A stretch of DNA of 64,000 nucleotides from an uncultured Roseburia sp. Lineage in GTDB: Bacteria; Bacillota; Clostridia; Lachnospirales; Lachnospiraceae. Made by a program: the position numbers and the translations under genes. The DNA is taken from NCBI GenBank assembly GCA_934317215.1, contig CAKREH010000016.1:1-64000 (forward strand), given 5' to 3'. Under the pieces are notes generated by a model, which worked only from the letters and a program-made list of their open reading frames with translations, did not search any database and had not been told where the DNA came from. Below, in pieces: positions 57,805-64,000 of this stretch (within the stretch, counting starts at the first letter, position 1; each line of letters opens with the position of its first letter).

Positions 57805-58683
57805 CTACCAGCGTTTCCGGTATTCAGATGCGGTACAGCCCTCCATTTTTTTGAATACTTTATTGAAATAACTCGCATCATCAATCCCACACAGGCGCGC
57901 AATCTCCTCAATTGAAGAATTGCTGTACCGAAGCAGTTCCTTGGCATTGTTGATCTTTTTTGCAAGAACATACTGGATGACCGTTGTCCCGAATTCTTTT
58001 TTAAATTCCCGTGAAAGATAATATTTACTGATAAAAAAATGTTCTGCAAGCTGGTCTAAGGAGATGTTTTCTGTATAATGCTCGTCCAGATAGTGCAGAA
58101 TTGTTTTGAGTTTATCTGAGAGCAGCTCATTTTTTTCATTGGACTCGGTACAGATGAGTGTCAAAATATGAATGATCTGCTCGGCAGTCAAAAGATCGGT
58201 GTCATCGGTCGGTTCTTCGTTATAGCGGATGATATTTTCGATTGCAGTGATCAGTTCGGTGAAATGGGAAGAGCGGAAATGCCAGTTATGGTGCTCTCTG
58301 AAACAGGTATAATATGCCTTAGCCTGTGGCCCGTTGAAGTGGATCCAGAGCAGTTCCCATGGGTCTTCATCCGTACTGATGTGGGTGTATTCCCCGGAAC
58401 AGTCGAGGAAGAAACAGTCCCCTGTGTGCGCAGCAGCAGAAATCATCCCGCCTTCGGACAATGGTTCGCGGTAGGTGACTTCGCCGCTGCCGGAGAGCAC
58501 GACAAAAAACAGGTAGGAGTTAAGCTCGCTCCGCCTGCTTAAATGTGATTTCAGACTTTTTAAATAACCGGCCTCCTGGATGTGGAAGAAATTATTGCGG
58601 GTAAATGCGGAGGGGGTATTGATGACGCTTCGCGTATTTGTAACTTCAGAGGTCTTATATTTTTCAAAAAATAATTTTTTCAT
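57805..58683 (-). CDS. AraC family transcriptional regulator with N-terminal cupin
   Basis: A 292-residue regulator. The N-terminal half is an AraC-binding cupin domain (strands with GSGEVTYRE and GDCFFLDCSGEYTHI); the C-terminal 100 residues contain two helix-turn-helix motifs: ISLDQLAEHFFISKYYLSREFKKEFG and IEEIARLCGIDDASYFNKVFKKM. It is divergent from gmd with 128 bases between starts, so it is a good candidate to control the GDP-fucose genes; sugar-type effectors are common for this architecture. Confidence 0.9.
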   Translation of the reverse strand: MKKLFFEKYKTSEVTNTRSVINTPSAFTRNNFFHIQEAGYLKSLKSHLSRRSELNSYLFFVVLSGSGEVTYREPLSEGGMISAAAHTGDCFFLDCSGEYTHISTDEDPWELLWIHFNGPQAKAYYTCFREHHNWHFRSSHFTELITAIENIIRYNEEPTDDTDLLTAEQIIHILTLICTESNEKNELLSDKLKTILHYLDEHYTENISLDQLAEHFFISKYYLSREFKKEFGTTVIQYVLAKKINNAKELLRYSNSSIEEIARLCGIDDASYFNKVFKKMEGCTASEYRKRW

Positions 58684-58811
58684 AGCAATATAATACTATT
58701 TTAGACCAATATATTCAATTGCAAAAACAAAAAAATTAGATTAATCTATACAACGGCTTAAAAATTTGATATTAGCAAAATAATTATAGAATCAATCAAA
58801 GGAGAGATGAA

Positions 58812-59846
58812 ATGAGTAAAAAAGCATTGATCACAGGTGTAACAGGACAGGATGGAAGCTACCTTGCAGAGCTTCTTTTAGAAAAAGGATATGAAGTACA
58901 CGGTATGGTGCGCCGTTCTTCCGTAGAAAAGAGAGAACGTATTGACCATTTAGAGGGAAATCCGAACTTTACCGTTCACTACGGAGACCTGTCTGATTCC
59001 TTAAGTCTGGTGCGCCTGATCGGAAGCATTAAACCGGATGAGATCTACAATCTTGCTGCACAGAGCCATGTTGGTGTCAGCTTTGATGTGCCGGAGTATA
59101 CAGCAGATGTTGTCGCAACCGGAGTACTCCGCGTGCTTGAGGCAGTCCGCATCTGTGGATTAGAGAAAACCTGCCGTATCTATCAGGCTTCCACTTCCGA
59201 GTTATACGGAAAAGTAGAGGAAGTTCCACAGCGTGAGACAACACCGTTCCACCCGTACAGCCCGTATGCAGTTGCAAAACAGTACGGTTTCTGGATCGTA
59301 AAAGAGTACCGCGAAGCATATAATATGTTCTGCTGCAACGGTATCTTATTCAACCATGAGTCAGAGCGCCGCGGCGAGACTTTTGTAACCAGAAAAATTT
59401 CCCTTGCAGCAGCAAGAATCGCACAGGGCAAACAGGATGTGCTCTACCTTGGCAATTTATCCTCCCTGCGTGACTGGGGTTATGCAAAAGATTATGTGGA
59501 GTGTATGTGGCTGATCTTACAGAACGACAAGCCGGAGGATTTCGTGATCGCAACCGGTGAGCAGCACTCTGTCCGCGAGTTCTGTGAGCACGCATTCCGC
59601 GAGGCTGGTATTGAGCTTGAATTCAAGGGCGAGGGCATGGATGAGGTCGGCATCGACAAGGCAACCGGAAAGACCGTTATCAAAGTTTCACCGGAGTTCT
59701 ATCGTCCGACTGACGTTGTAAATCTCTGGGGAGATCCGACAAAGGCAAAGACAGAGCTTGGCTGGAATCCGACAAAGACTACTTTTGAAGAGCTTGTAAA
59801 GATCATGGTAGCACATGATATGGAACTCGTAAAAAACGAGAAATAA
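58812..59846 (+). CDS. gmd: GDP-mannose 4,6-dehydratase
   Basis: First committed step of GDP-L-fucose synthesis: GDP-mannose to GDP-4-keto-6-deoxymannose. A 344-residue short-chain dehydrogenase-type enzyme with the NADP-binding loop TGVTGQDGSYLAELL, VRRSSVEKRERIDHL, active-site STSELYGKVEEVPQRE, and the catalytic YAVAKQY. NHESERRGETFVTRKI is the typical substrate segment. AAAGGAG lies eight bases before the start. First gene of gmd-fcl-manC. Confidence 0.96.
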   Translation: MSKKALITGVTGQDGSYLAELLLEKGYEVHGMVRRSSVEKRERIDHLEGNPNFTVHYGDLSDSLSLVRLIGSIKPDEIYNLAAQSHVGVSFDVPEYTADVVATGVLRVLEAVRICGLEKTCRIYQASTSELYGKVEEVPQRETTPFHPYSPYAVAKQYGFWIVKEYREAYNMFCCNGILFNHESERRGETFVTRKISLAAARIAQGKQDVLYLGNLSSLRDWGYAKDYVECMWLILQNDKPEDFVIATGEQHSVREFCEHAFREAGIELEFKGEGMDEVGIDKATGKTVIKVSPEFYRPTDVVNLWGDPTKAKTELGWNPTKTTFEELVKIMVAHDMELVKNEK

Positions 59847-59860
59847 AAAATGAAAATAAA

Positions 59861-59933
59861 GTGCGCAGGCACAGACTTGTGATGTGAGTCAGACAACAGG
59901 TTGATCGAAAAGCAACACAGGAATGGAGAATAA
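59861..59933 (+). promoter_or_regulatory. degenerate leader of family C (copy 5)
   Basis: GTGCGCAGGCAC (hairpin 2 remnant), ACTTGTGATG, a hairpin GTTG/CAAC (59900-59916) in the position of hairpin 3, and ACAGGAATGGAG as ribosome binding site for the start at 59938. Hairpin 1 and the 17-codon frame are absent. Confidence 0.45.
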
Positions 59934-59937
59934 AATC

Positions 59938-60879
59938 ATGGAAAAAGATGCAAAAATATACGTAGCCGGACATAGAGGAATGGTAGGTTCCGCAATCGTC
60001 CGCCAGCTTGAAAAAGAAGGATACACAAACATTATCACAAGAACACACAAAGAACTGGATCTCTGCCGCCAGGATGCTGTTGAGGCATTTTTCGCGGAGG
60101 AAAAACCGGATTATGTGTTCCTTGCAGCCGCAAAAGTAGGCGGTATCATGGCAAACAGCGAGGCACTCGCTGATTTCATGTACGATAACATGGTTCTTGA
60201 GATGAACGTGATCCATGAGGCATGGAAAAATGGCTGTAAAAAGCTGATGTTTTTAGGTTCTTCCTGTATCTATCCTCGTATGGCTCCACAGCCGATGAAA
60301 GAGAGCTGTCTTTTGACCAGTGAGTTAGAGAAGACCAATGAAGCATATGCACTTGCAAAGATCAGCGGTTTAAAATACTGTGAATTTTTAAACCGTCAGT
60401 ACGGAACCGATTATATCTCCGTTATGCCGACAAATCTTTATGGACCAAACGATAACTATCATCCAGAGCACAGCCATGTGCTTCCGGCACTGATCCGCCG
60501 TTTCCACGAGGCAAAAGAGGCAGGATTAAAAGAAGTAACATGCTGGGGAACCGGTACACCTCTTCGTGAGTTTTTATATGTAGATGATCTTGCAGATGCC
60601 TGCGTATATCTGATGAATCATTACAGCGGAAATGAGACAGTAAACCTTGGAACCGGTAAAGAGCTGACCATCAAAGAGCTGACAGAGCTGGTTGCAAAGG
60701 TAGTCGGATATGAGGGCGAGATCAAGTGGGATTCCACAAAACCGGACGGAACACCGAGAAAACTTCTCGATGTAAGCAAATTAGAGGGACTCGGCTGGAA
60801 ATATAAGACAGAGTTAGAGGAAGGAATCCGTCTGACTTACGACGATTTCCTGCACAATCCGATGCGTGCAGAGCGCTAA
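59938..60879 (+). CDS. fcl: GDP-L-fucose synthase (GDP-4-keto-6-deoxy-mannose 3,5-epimerase-4-reductase)
   Basis: Completes GDP-L-fucose synthesis by epimerisation at C3/C5 and NADPH reduction at C4. A 313-residue protein: AGHRGMVGSAIVRQLE nucleotide loop, LAAAKVGGIMANS, LGSSCIYP, catalytic YALAK, MPTNLYGPNDNY, and HVLPALIRRFHEAK. All are standard for this enzyme. The start at 59938 is chosen because AATGGAG (59922-59928) is the ribosome binding site; an ATG within it is in frame, five codons earlier. Between gmd and manC. Confidence 0.95.
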   Translation: MEKDAKIYVAGHRGMVGSAIVRQLEKEGYTNIITRTHKELDLCRQDAVEAFFAEEKPDYVFLAAAKVGGIMANSEALADFMYDNMVLEMNVIHEAWKNGCKKLMFLGSSCIYPRMAPQPMKESCLLTSELEKTNEAYALAKISGLKYCEFLNRQYGTDYISVMPTNLYGPNDNYHPEHSHVLPALIRRFHEAKEAGLKEVTCWGTGTPLREFLYVDDLADACVYLMNHYSGNETVNLGTGKELTIKELTELVAKVVGYEGEIKWDSTKPDGTPRKLLDVSKLEGLGWKYKTELEEGIRLTYDDFLHNPMRAER

Positions 60880-60901
60880 GAGCGCAGAATGGAGAAACAA
60901 C

Positions 60902-62239
60902 ATGTATATTGTTTTATTATCAGGCGGATCCGGGAAACGTCTCTGGCCGCTGTCAAATGATCTGTGTTCCAAGCAGTATATTAAGTTAATGAACCCGGAT
61001 GAAGCGGAGCATTCGGAGAGCGTTGAAAAATGTTCCATGTTACAGCGTGTGTTCGGACAGCTGAAAGCGGCATCCCTTTCCGAAAATACGATCGTGTGTG
61101 CCAGTGATTCCCAGGTGGAACTCATCGAGAGCCAGCTGGATGGCCAGGCAGAAGTTGCTGTTGAGCCGATGCGCCGCAATACGTTTCCAGCGGTCATGTT
61201 ATCCTGTGCGTATCTTTTGTCAAACAAAGGTGCAAAGCCGGACGATGTAGTTGCATTCCTTCCGGTAGATCCGTACACTACGGTGGAATTTTTCAATAAG
61301 ATCAAATCTTTGGGTGAGTACATTGAAAAGCAGGAAGGTGTGATCGGACTGCTCGGCGGAGTGCCGACTTATCCATCCACCAAATATGGATATATCGTTC
61401 CTGAAAACAGTGGTTCGGAGCCATTTGCGGTCAGAGGATTCCGCGAGAAGCCGAATGAGGCGACTGCACAGGAACTTGTGGATATGGGTGCTCTCTGGAA
61501 CTGTGGCGTGTTCTGCTTCAAATTAAATATGGCTGCACAGTGGTTGGATAAATATGGCGTTACAACAAACTATGACGAGATGGTTGCCGATTACGAAAAG
61601 CTGCCGAAACAGAGCTTTGACTATGAGGTGTTAGAGCACTGGAAAAACATTGTTGCTGTCCAGTATGACGGGATATGGAAAGATCTCGGAACCTGGAATA
61701 CTCTGACGGAGGAGATGAAGGAACAGAGTATCGGCGATGTGACCTGGGATAAGACCTGTGAAAACAGCCACGCGATCAATGTACTTGGAGTGCCTATGGT
61801 AGTCATGGGTGCAAAAGATATGGTCATCGTTGCTTCGCACGATGGGATATTAGTAGCGGACAAGCACCAGAGTTCCTATATCAAAGACTGTCTTGAAAAT
61901 ATTCCGGATGAGTCAAGATTTGAGGAACGGCGCTGGGGAACGATCAAAACGATCGACAACAATGATGAGGATGGCACACACAGTGTGACAAAGCGCATCA
62001 AGATTCTTGCAGGCAAAACAATGCCATATCATACACATGCCCGGCACACGGAGACGATCACTGTTATTTCCGGTATGGGAAAACTGATCCTTGAAGGAAC
62101 GGAAGTAGATCTGCTTGCAGGTTCTACGGTAAGTATTGCATCCGGCAAGAAACATTCCATCAAAGCACTTGGATCGGATCTGCGTCTGATCGAGGTGAGT
62201 CTCGGTGTTACCTGTGATGATGAGCAGGTTCTGGGATAA
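60902..62239 (+). CDS. manC: mannose-1-phosphate guanylyltransferase with C-terminal cupin (ManC-like)
   Basis: Makes GDP-mannose, the precursor for gmd. A 445-residue protein with the N-terminal nucleotidyltransferase (YIVLLSGGSGKRLWPLS, then EPMRRNTFPAVML and FREKPNEATAQ) and a C-terminal cupin (MPYHTHARHTETITVISG) like that of bifunctional phosphomannose isomerase/GMP enzymes. Whether the isomerase half is active cannot be told. Phosphomannomutase is not in the window. AATGGAG lies nine bases before the start at 60902; an upstream in-frame start at 60866 lies in the end of fcl. Confidence 0.93.
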   Translation: MYIVLLSGGSGKRLWPLSNDLCSKQYIKLMNPDEAEHSESVEKCSMLQRVFGQLKAASLSENTIVCASDSQVELIESQLDGQAEVAVEPMRRNTFPAVMLSCAYLLSNKGAKPDDVVAFLPVDPYTTVEFFNKIKSLGEYIEKQEGVIGLLGGVPTYPSTKYGYIVPENSGSEPFAVRGFREKPNEATAQELVDMGALWNCGVFCFKLNMAAQWLDKYGVTTNYDEMVADYEKLPKQSFDYEVLEHWKNIVAVQYDGIWKDLGTWNTLTEEMKEQSIGDVTWDKTCENSHAINVLGVPMVVMGAKDMVIVASHDGILVADKHQSSYIKDCLENIPDESRFEERRWGTIKTIDNNDEDGTHSVTKRIKILAGKTMPYHTHARHTETITVISGMGKLILEGTEVDLLAGSTVSIASGKKHSIKALGSDLRLIEVSLGVTCDDEQVLG

Positions 62240-62262
62240 AAGCAGCTGCTGTTCAGACGCAG

Positions 62263-62327
62263 GCTTGACACTTTGCGGTCAAGCTATACGCTGTCATCGT
62301 TGCTGTTCACACTGGAAGTGTGAACAG
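62263..62327. other. two strong hairpins in the gap after manC
   Basis: GCTTGAC/GTCAAGC (62263-62284) and an 11-bp stem CTGTTCACACT/AGTGTGAACAG with a three-base loop (62303-62327). Neither is followed by a T run, so they are not textbook terminators; they may stabilise the manC 3' end or bind a regulator. The rest of the gap (62328-62490) is AT-rich with nothing further seen. Confidence 0.5.
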
Positions 62328-62490
62328 TAATTAAAAGTATGAATTTTGTCTGAATAAAGAAAGATAAATGTAGCATTCTGACCGAAAATGTTTTATAATA
62401 AAACATGTATATGCATTTTTCTTTGGAAAACAGGGGATTGAAAAAGAGAATCTCTGCTGTTGGGAAAAACATAAAAAAATAAAAAAAATA

Positions 62491-62538
62491 TTGAAAACAA
62501 CATAAAAAGATGATATGTTGTTTACGGACGTAGTAAAC
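62491..62538 (+). promoter_or_regulatory. promoter and candidate BlaI-type operator
   Basis: TTGAAA (62491-62496), 17 bases, TATGTT (62514-62519), followed at once by the inverted repeat GTTTAC-N7-GTAAAC (62520-62538). A repressor dimer bound there would cover the transcription start, fitting autoregulation by the product of the next gene. Confidence 0.55.
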
Positions 62539-62566
62539 ACTGCGCGAGTGGAAAGGAGATTGGTTC

Positions 62567-62941
62567 ATGGATACGAACGATATTTCAGCATGCGAAAGAC
62601 TTGTCATGAAAGTTATCTGGGATTCTACAGAGGATCTGGCATTACAGGATATCATGAACAGAGTAAATCAGGAGAACGGAAAAAGCTGGAAGCCACAGAC
62701 GGTTTCTACTTTTCTGGCAAGACTGGTCAGAAAATCATTTTTAACAGTTTACCGCAAGGGAAGATATTCATTCTATCAGCCTGCAGTAAGCAAAGAAGAT
62801 TTCTGGAAAGCAACCGTACAGGAGAATGCAAGATTCTTTGATAAAGGCGATATGGCTGCGTTTGCATGTCATCTTTGTGAGGATGCACTCACCAAGGAAG
62901 AGGTTCAGGTACTCAAGAAAAAATTAGATGAACTTAATTAG
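62567..62941 (+). CDS. BlaI/MecI/CopY family transcriptional repressor
   Basis: A 124-residue winged-helix repressor. The DNA-binding half matches the family: ISACERLVMKVIWDS, the recognition helix KPQTVSTFLARLVRKSFL and the wing VYRKGRYSFYQPAVS; the C-terminal half is the helical dimer domain. Members repress beta-lactam resistance or metal genes until cleaved by a partner membrane protease. The partner gene overlaps by 14 bases. AAAGGAG lies before the start. No beta-lactamase is in view. Confidence 0.92.
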   Translation: MDTNDISACERLVMKVIWDSTEDLALQDIMNRVNQENGKSWKPQTVSTFLARLVRKSFLTVYRKGRYSFYQPAVSKEDFWKATVQENARFFDKGDMAAFACHLCEDALTKEEVQVLKKKLDELN

Positions 62942-64000
62942 TCAGATATTTTTGATTATACTGATCGCCTGTTTTGCAGGTACGGTCAGCCTGGGGTTCT
63001 GGAAATTGTTTCAGCCGTTATTACTGAAAAGGGATCCCAGGCTGATATATGCGACTTTGCGGTTTGTATGTATGATGTACATAGTACCGTTTGGTTATCT
63101 GATCGTCAGACTGACCTGGCACGGATATCTGCGTGCAGAAAGCATATGGAAACCTAATTTTGAGATGGCAGGAGATATGGATCTTGTGTTCGGAATAGCC
63201 GGTATCATCTGGCTGATCTTCCTGGTCAAAAACGTCGCAGAAAGTGTGGTTGAATTTATCCGCTGGAAAAAATTCTGCAGAAACAGAATACCTGTTGAGG
63301 ATGAACAGGTTTATGCAGAGTTTCGGAAAGTGAAAAACATGCTCCATATTCATCGGAAGATAGGACTTTATTACAGCAGTTCCATTCAGAGCCCGATGGT
63401 GACAGGAGTATTACAATACAATATCTTATTACCGAAGGATCACTACAGCAGAGAAGAACTGACGGTGATCTTTTGTCATGAACTGGTACATTGTAAGCAT
63501 AATGACCCTTTCTTTAAAATTTGCAGCATTTATATCGGTGCGATACAGCATATGACCTCCGGGGCAAAACATATTTTGCCGTGGGTTAATGAGTGGAGTG
63601 AATGTGCCTGTGACGTGTCGGCAGTCTGCGCATTGCGTGATGTGATAACGCCCAGACGTTATTTTGAAGTGATCGTAGATCTGATGGAACGCAGACCGGA
63701 AGATTCGAAGCCGGATTATATTTTTTCTACCCTATATGAGAGCCAGCAGAGTTTGGGAAGGAGAATAGAGTATATGAAAAAATATGTGAAAGCCAAAAGA
63801 GGGGCAAAAATATCAGCATTTGTACTGTCGTTTTTATTTGTGGTAACTTCAATGACCACAACCTATGCAGCAAGTTACGGAGCAGCGGGTGTGCATGACG
63901 AATTGTATCAGGAGTCAGAGCCTATGCAGGGCGAATTATCAAGTGAGATGAAATTGGAAGAAGTGTATGTTTCTGCATCCGAGGATAATGATTATTCACG
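62928..64000 (+). CDS. M56 family membrane metallopeptidase, BlaR1/MecR1-like (runs off the window)
   Basis: The 5' 1073 bases (about 357 residues) of a gene continuing past the right end. Predicted helices at the N terminus (ISQIFLIILIACFAG) and further segments to about residue 110 precede the zinc protease motif FCHELVHCKHND (HExxH) near residue 185. A later membrane helix (ISAFVLSFLFVVTSMTT) is followed by an outside segment with acidic residues. In BlaR1/MecR1 the protease is activated by beta-lactam binding to a C-terminal sensor; whether a sensor follows is not visible here. Starts inside the repressor gene. Confidence 0.88.
   Translation, partial: MNLISQIFLIILIACFAGTVSLGFWKLFQPLLLKRDPRLIYATLRFVCMMYIVPFGYLIVRLTWHGYLRAESIWKPNFEMAGDMDLVFGIAGIIWLIFLVKNVAESVVEFIRWKKFCRNRIPVEDEQVYAEFRKVKNMLHIHRKIGLYYSSSIQSPMVTGVLQYNILLPKDHYSREELTVIFCHELVHCKHNDPFFKICSIYIGAIQHMTSGAKHILPWVNEWSECACDVSAVCALRDVITPRRYFEVIVDLMERRPEDSKPDYIFSTLYESQQSLGRRIEYMKKYVKAKRGAKISAFVLSFLFVVTSMTTTYAASYGAAGVHDELYQESEPMQGELSSEMKLEEVYVSASEDNDYS

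Overview
The window looks like a chromosomal segment of a spore-forming, motile Gram-positive Clostridium relative, most likely a Lachnospiraceae gut bacterium of the Roseburia/Agathobacter type. The reasons are low-to-moderate GC, strong AGGAGG-type ribosome binding sites, an alpha/beta-type small acid-soluble spore protein, two chemoreceptors, lipoprotein-anchored ABC transporters, and an oligopeptide permease carrying RCC1 repeats. The genus is an inference; no rRNA or marker gene is present.

Layout. 1-360: three tRNAs (His, Gln, Lys) and a terminator. 490-4315: an RmlC-like epimerase, a tiny minus-strand gene for a 23-residue four-cysteine peptide with its own promoter and terminator, a CbiMQO-type nickel/cobalt importer and a tRNA-Leu. 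4316-9507: a large foldback repeat and two convergent chemoreceptor genes, the second ending in a YcgR-like/PilZ module. 9786-17386: an oligopeptide (Opp) operon in which the OppC permease holds a seven-repeat RCC1 propeller and the OppF ATPase a 175-residue charged insertion. 17531-24312: two small unknown genes, a branched-chain amino acid (Liv) importer and a cytidylate-kinase-like gene. 24313-25082: a gene-free, GC-rich block with a second copy of the foldback repeat and an unrelated foldback. 25083-32532: housekeeping and unknown genes (ferredoxin-type aldo/keto reductase, Ktr-like K+ uptake, DUF1653, methyltransferase, CYTH, DJ-1, SASP).

32751-62239 is a long cell-surface glycan locus: GtrA plus two polyprenyl-phosphate glycosyltransferases, a secreted transglutaminase-like protein, a DUF3048 lipoprotein, Wzz- and Wzy-like proteins, several glycosyltransferases, three acyltransferases, a GtrII-family enzyme, a UbiA-type phosphoribosyl transferase, two fucosyltransferase-like proteins, an ABC flippase-like exporter, a WecG/TagA transferase, an asparagine-synthase-like amidotransferase, an AraC regulator, and the last steps of GDP-L-fucose synthesis (manC, gmd, fcl). 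Read together it predicts a fucosylated, acylated surface polymer. The window ends in a BlaI/MecI-type repressor and a truncated M56 (BlaR1/MecR1-like) peptidase gene.

The least explained signals are: (1) a shared structured 5' leader upstream of functionally unrelated genes, three copies of which keep the same 17-codon reading frame; (2) a foldback element family whose two copies have an identical 179-nt core length but divergent, internally complementary arms; (3) the standalone four-cysteine micropeptide; (4) the RCC1-permease chimera. All motif and pairing statements were made by eye; no search, folding or alignment program was run.
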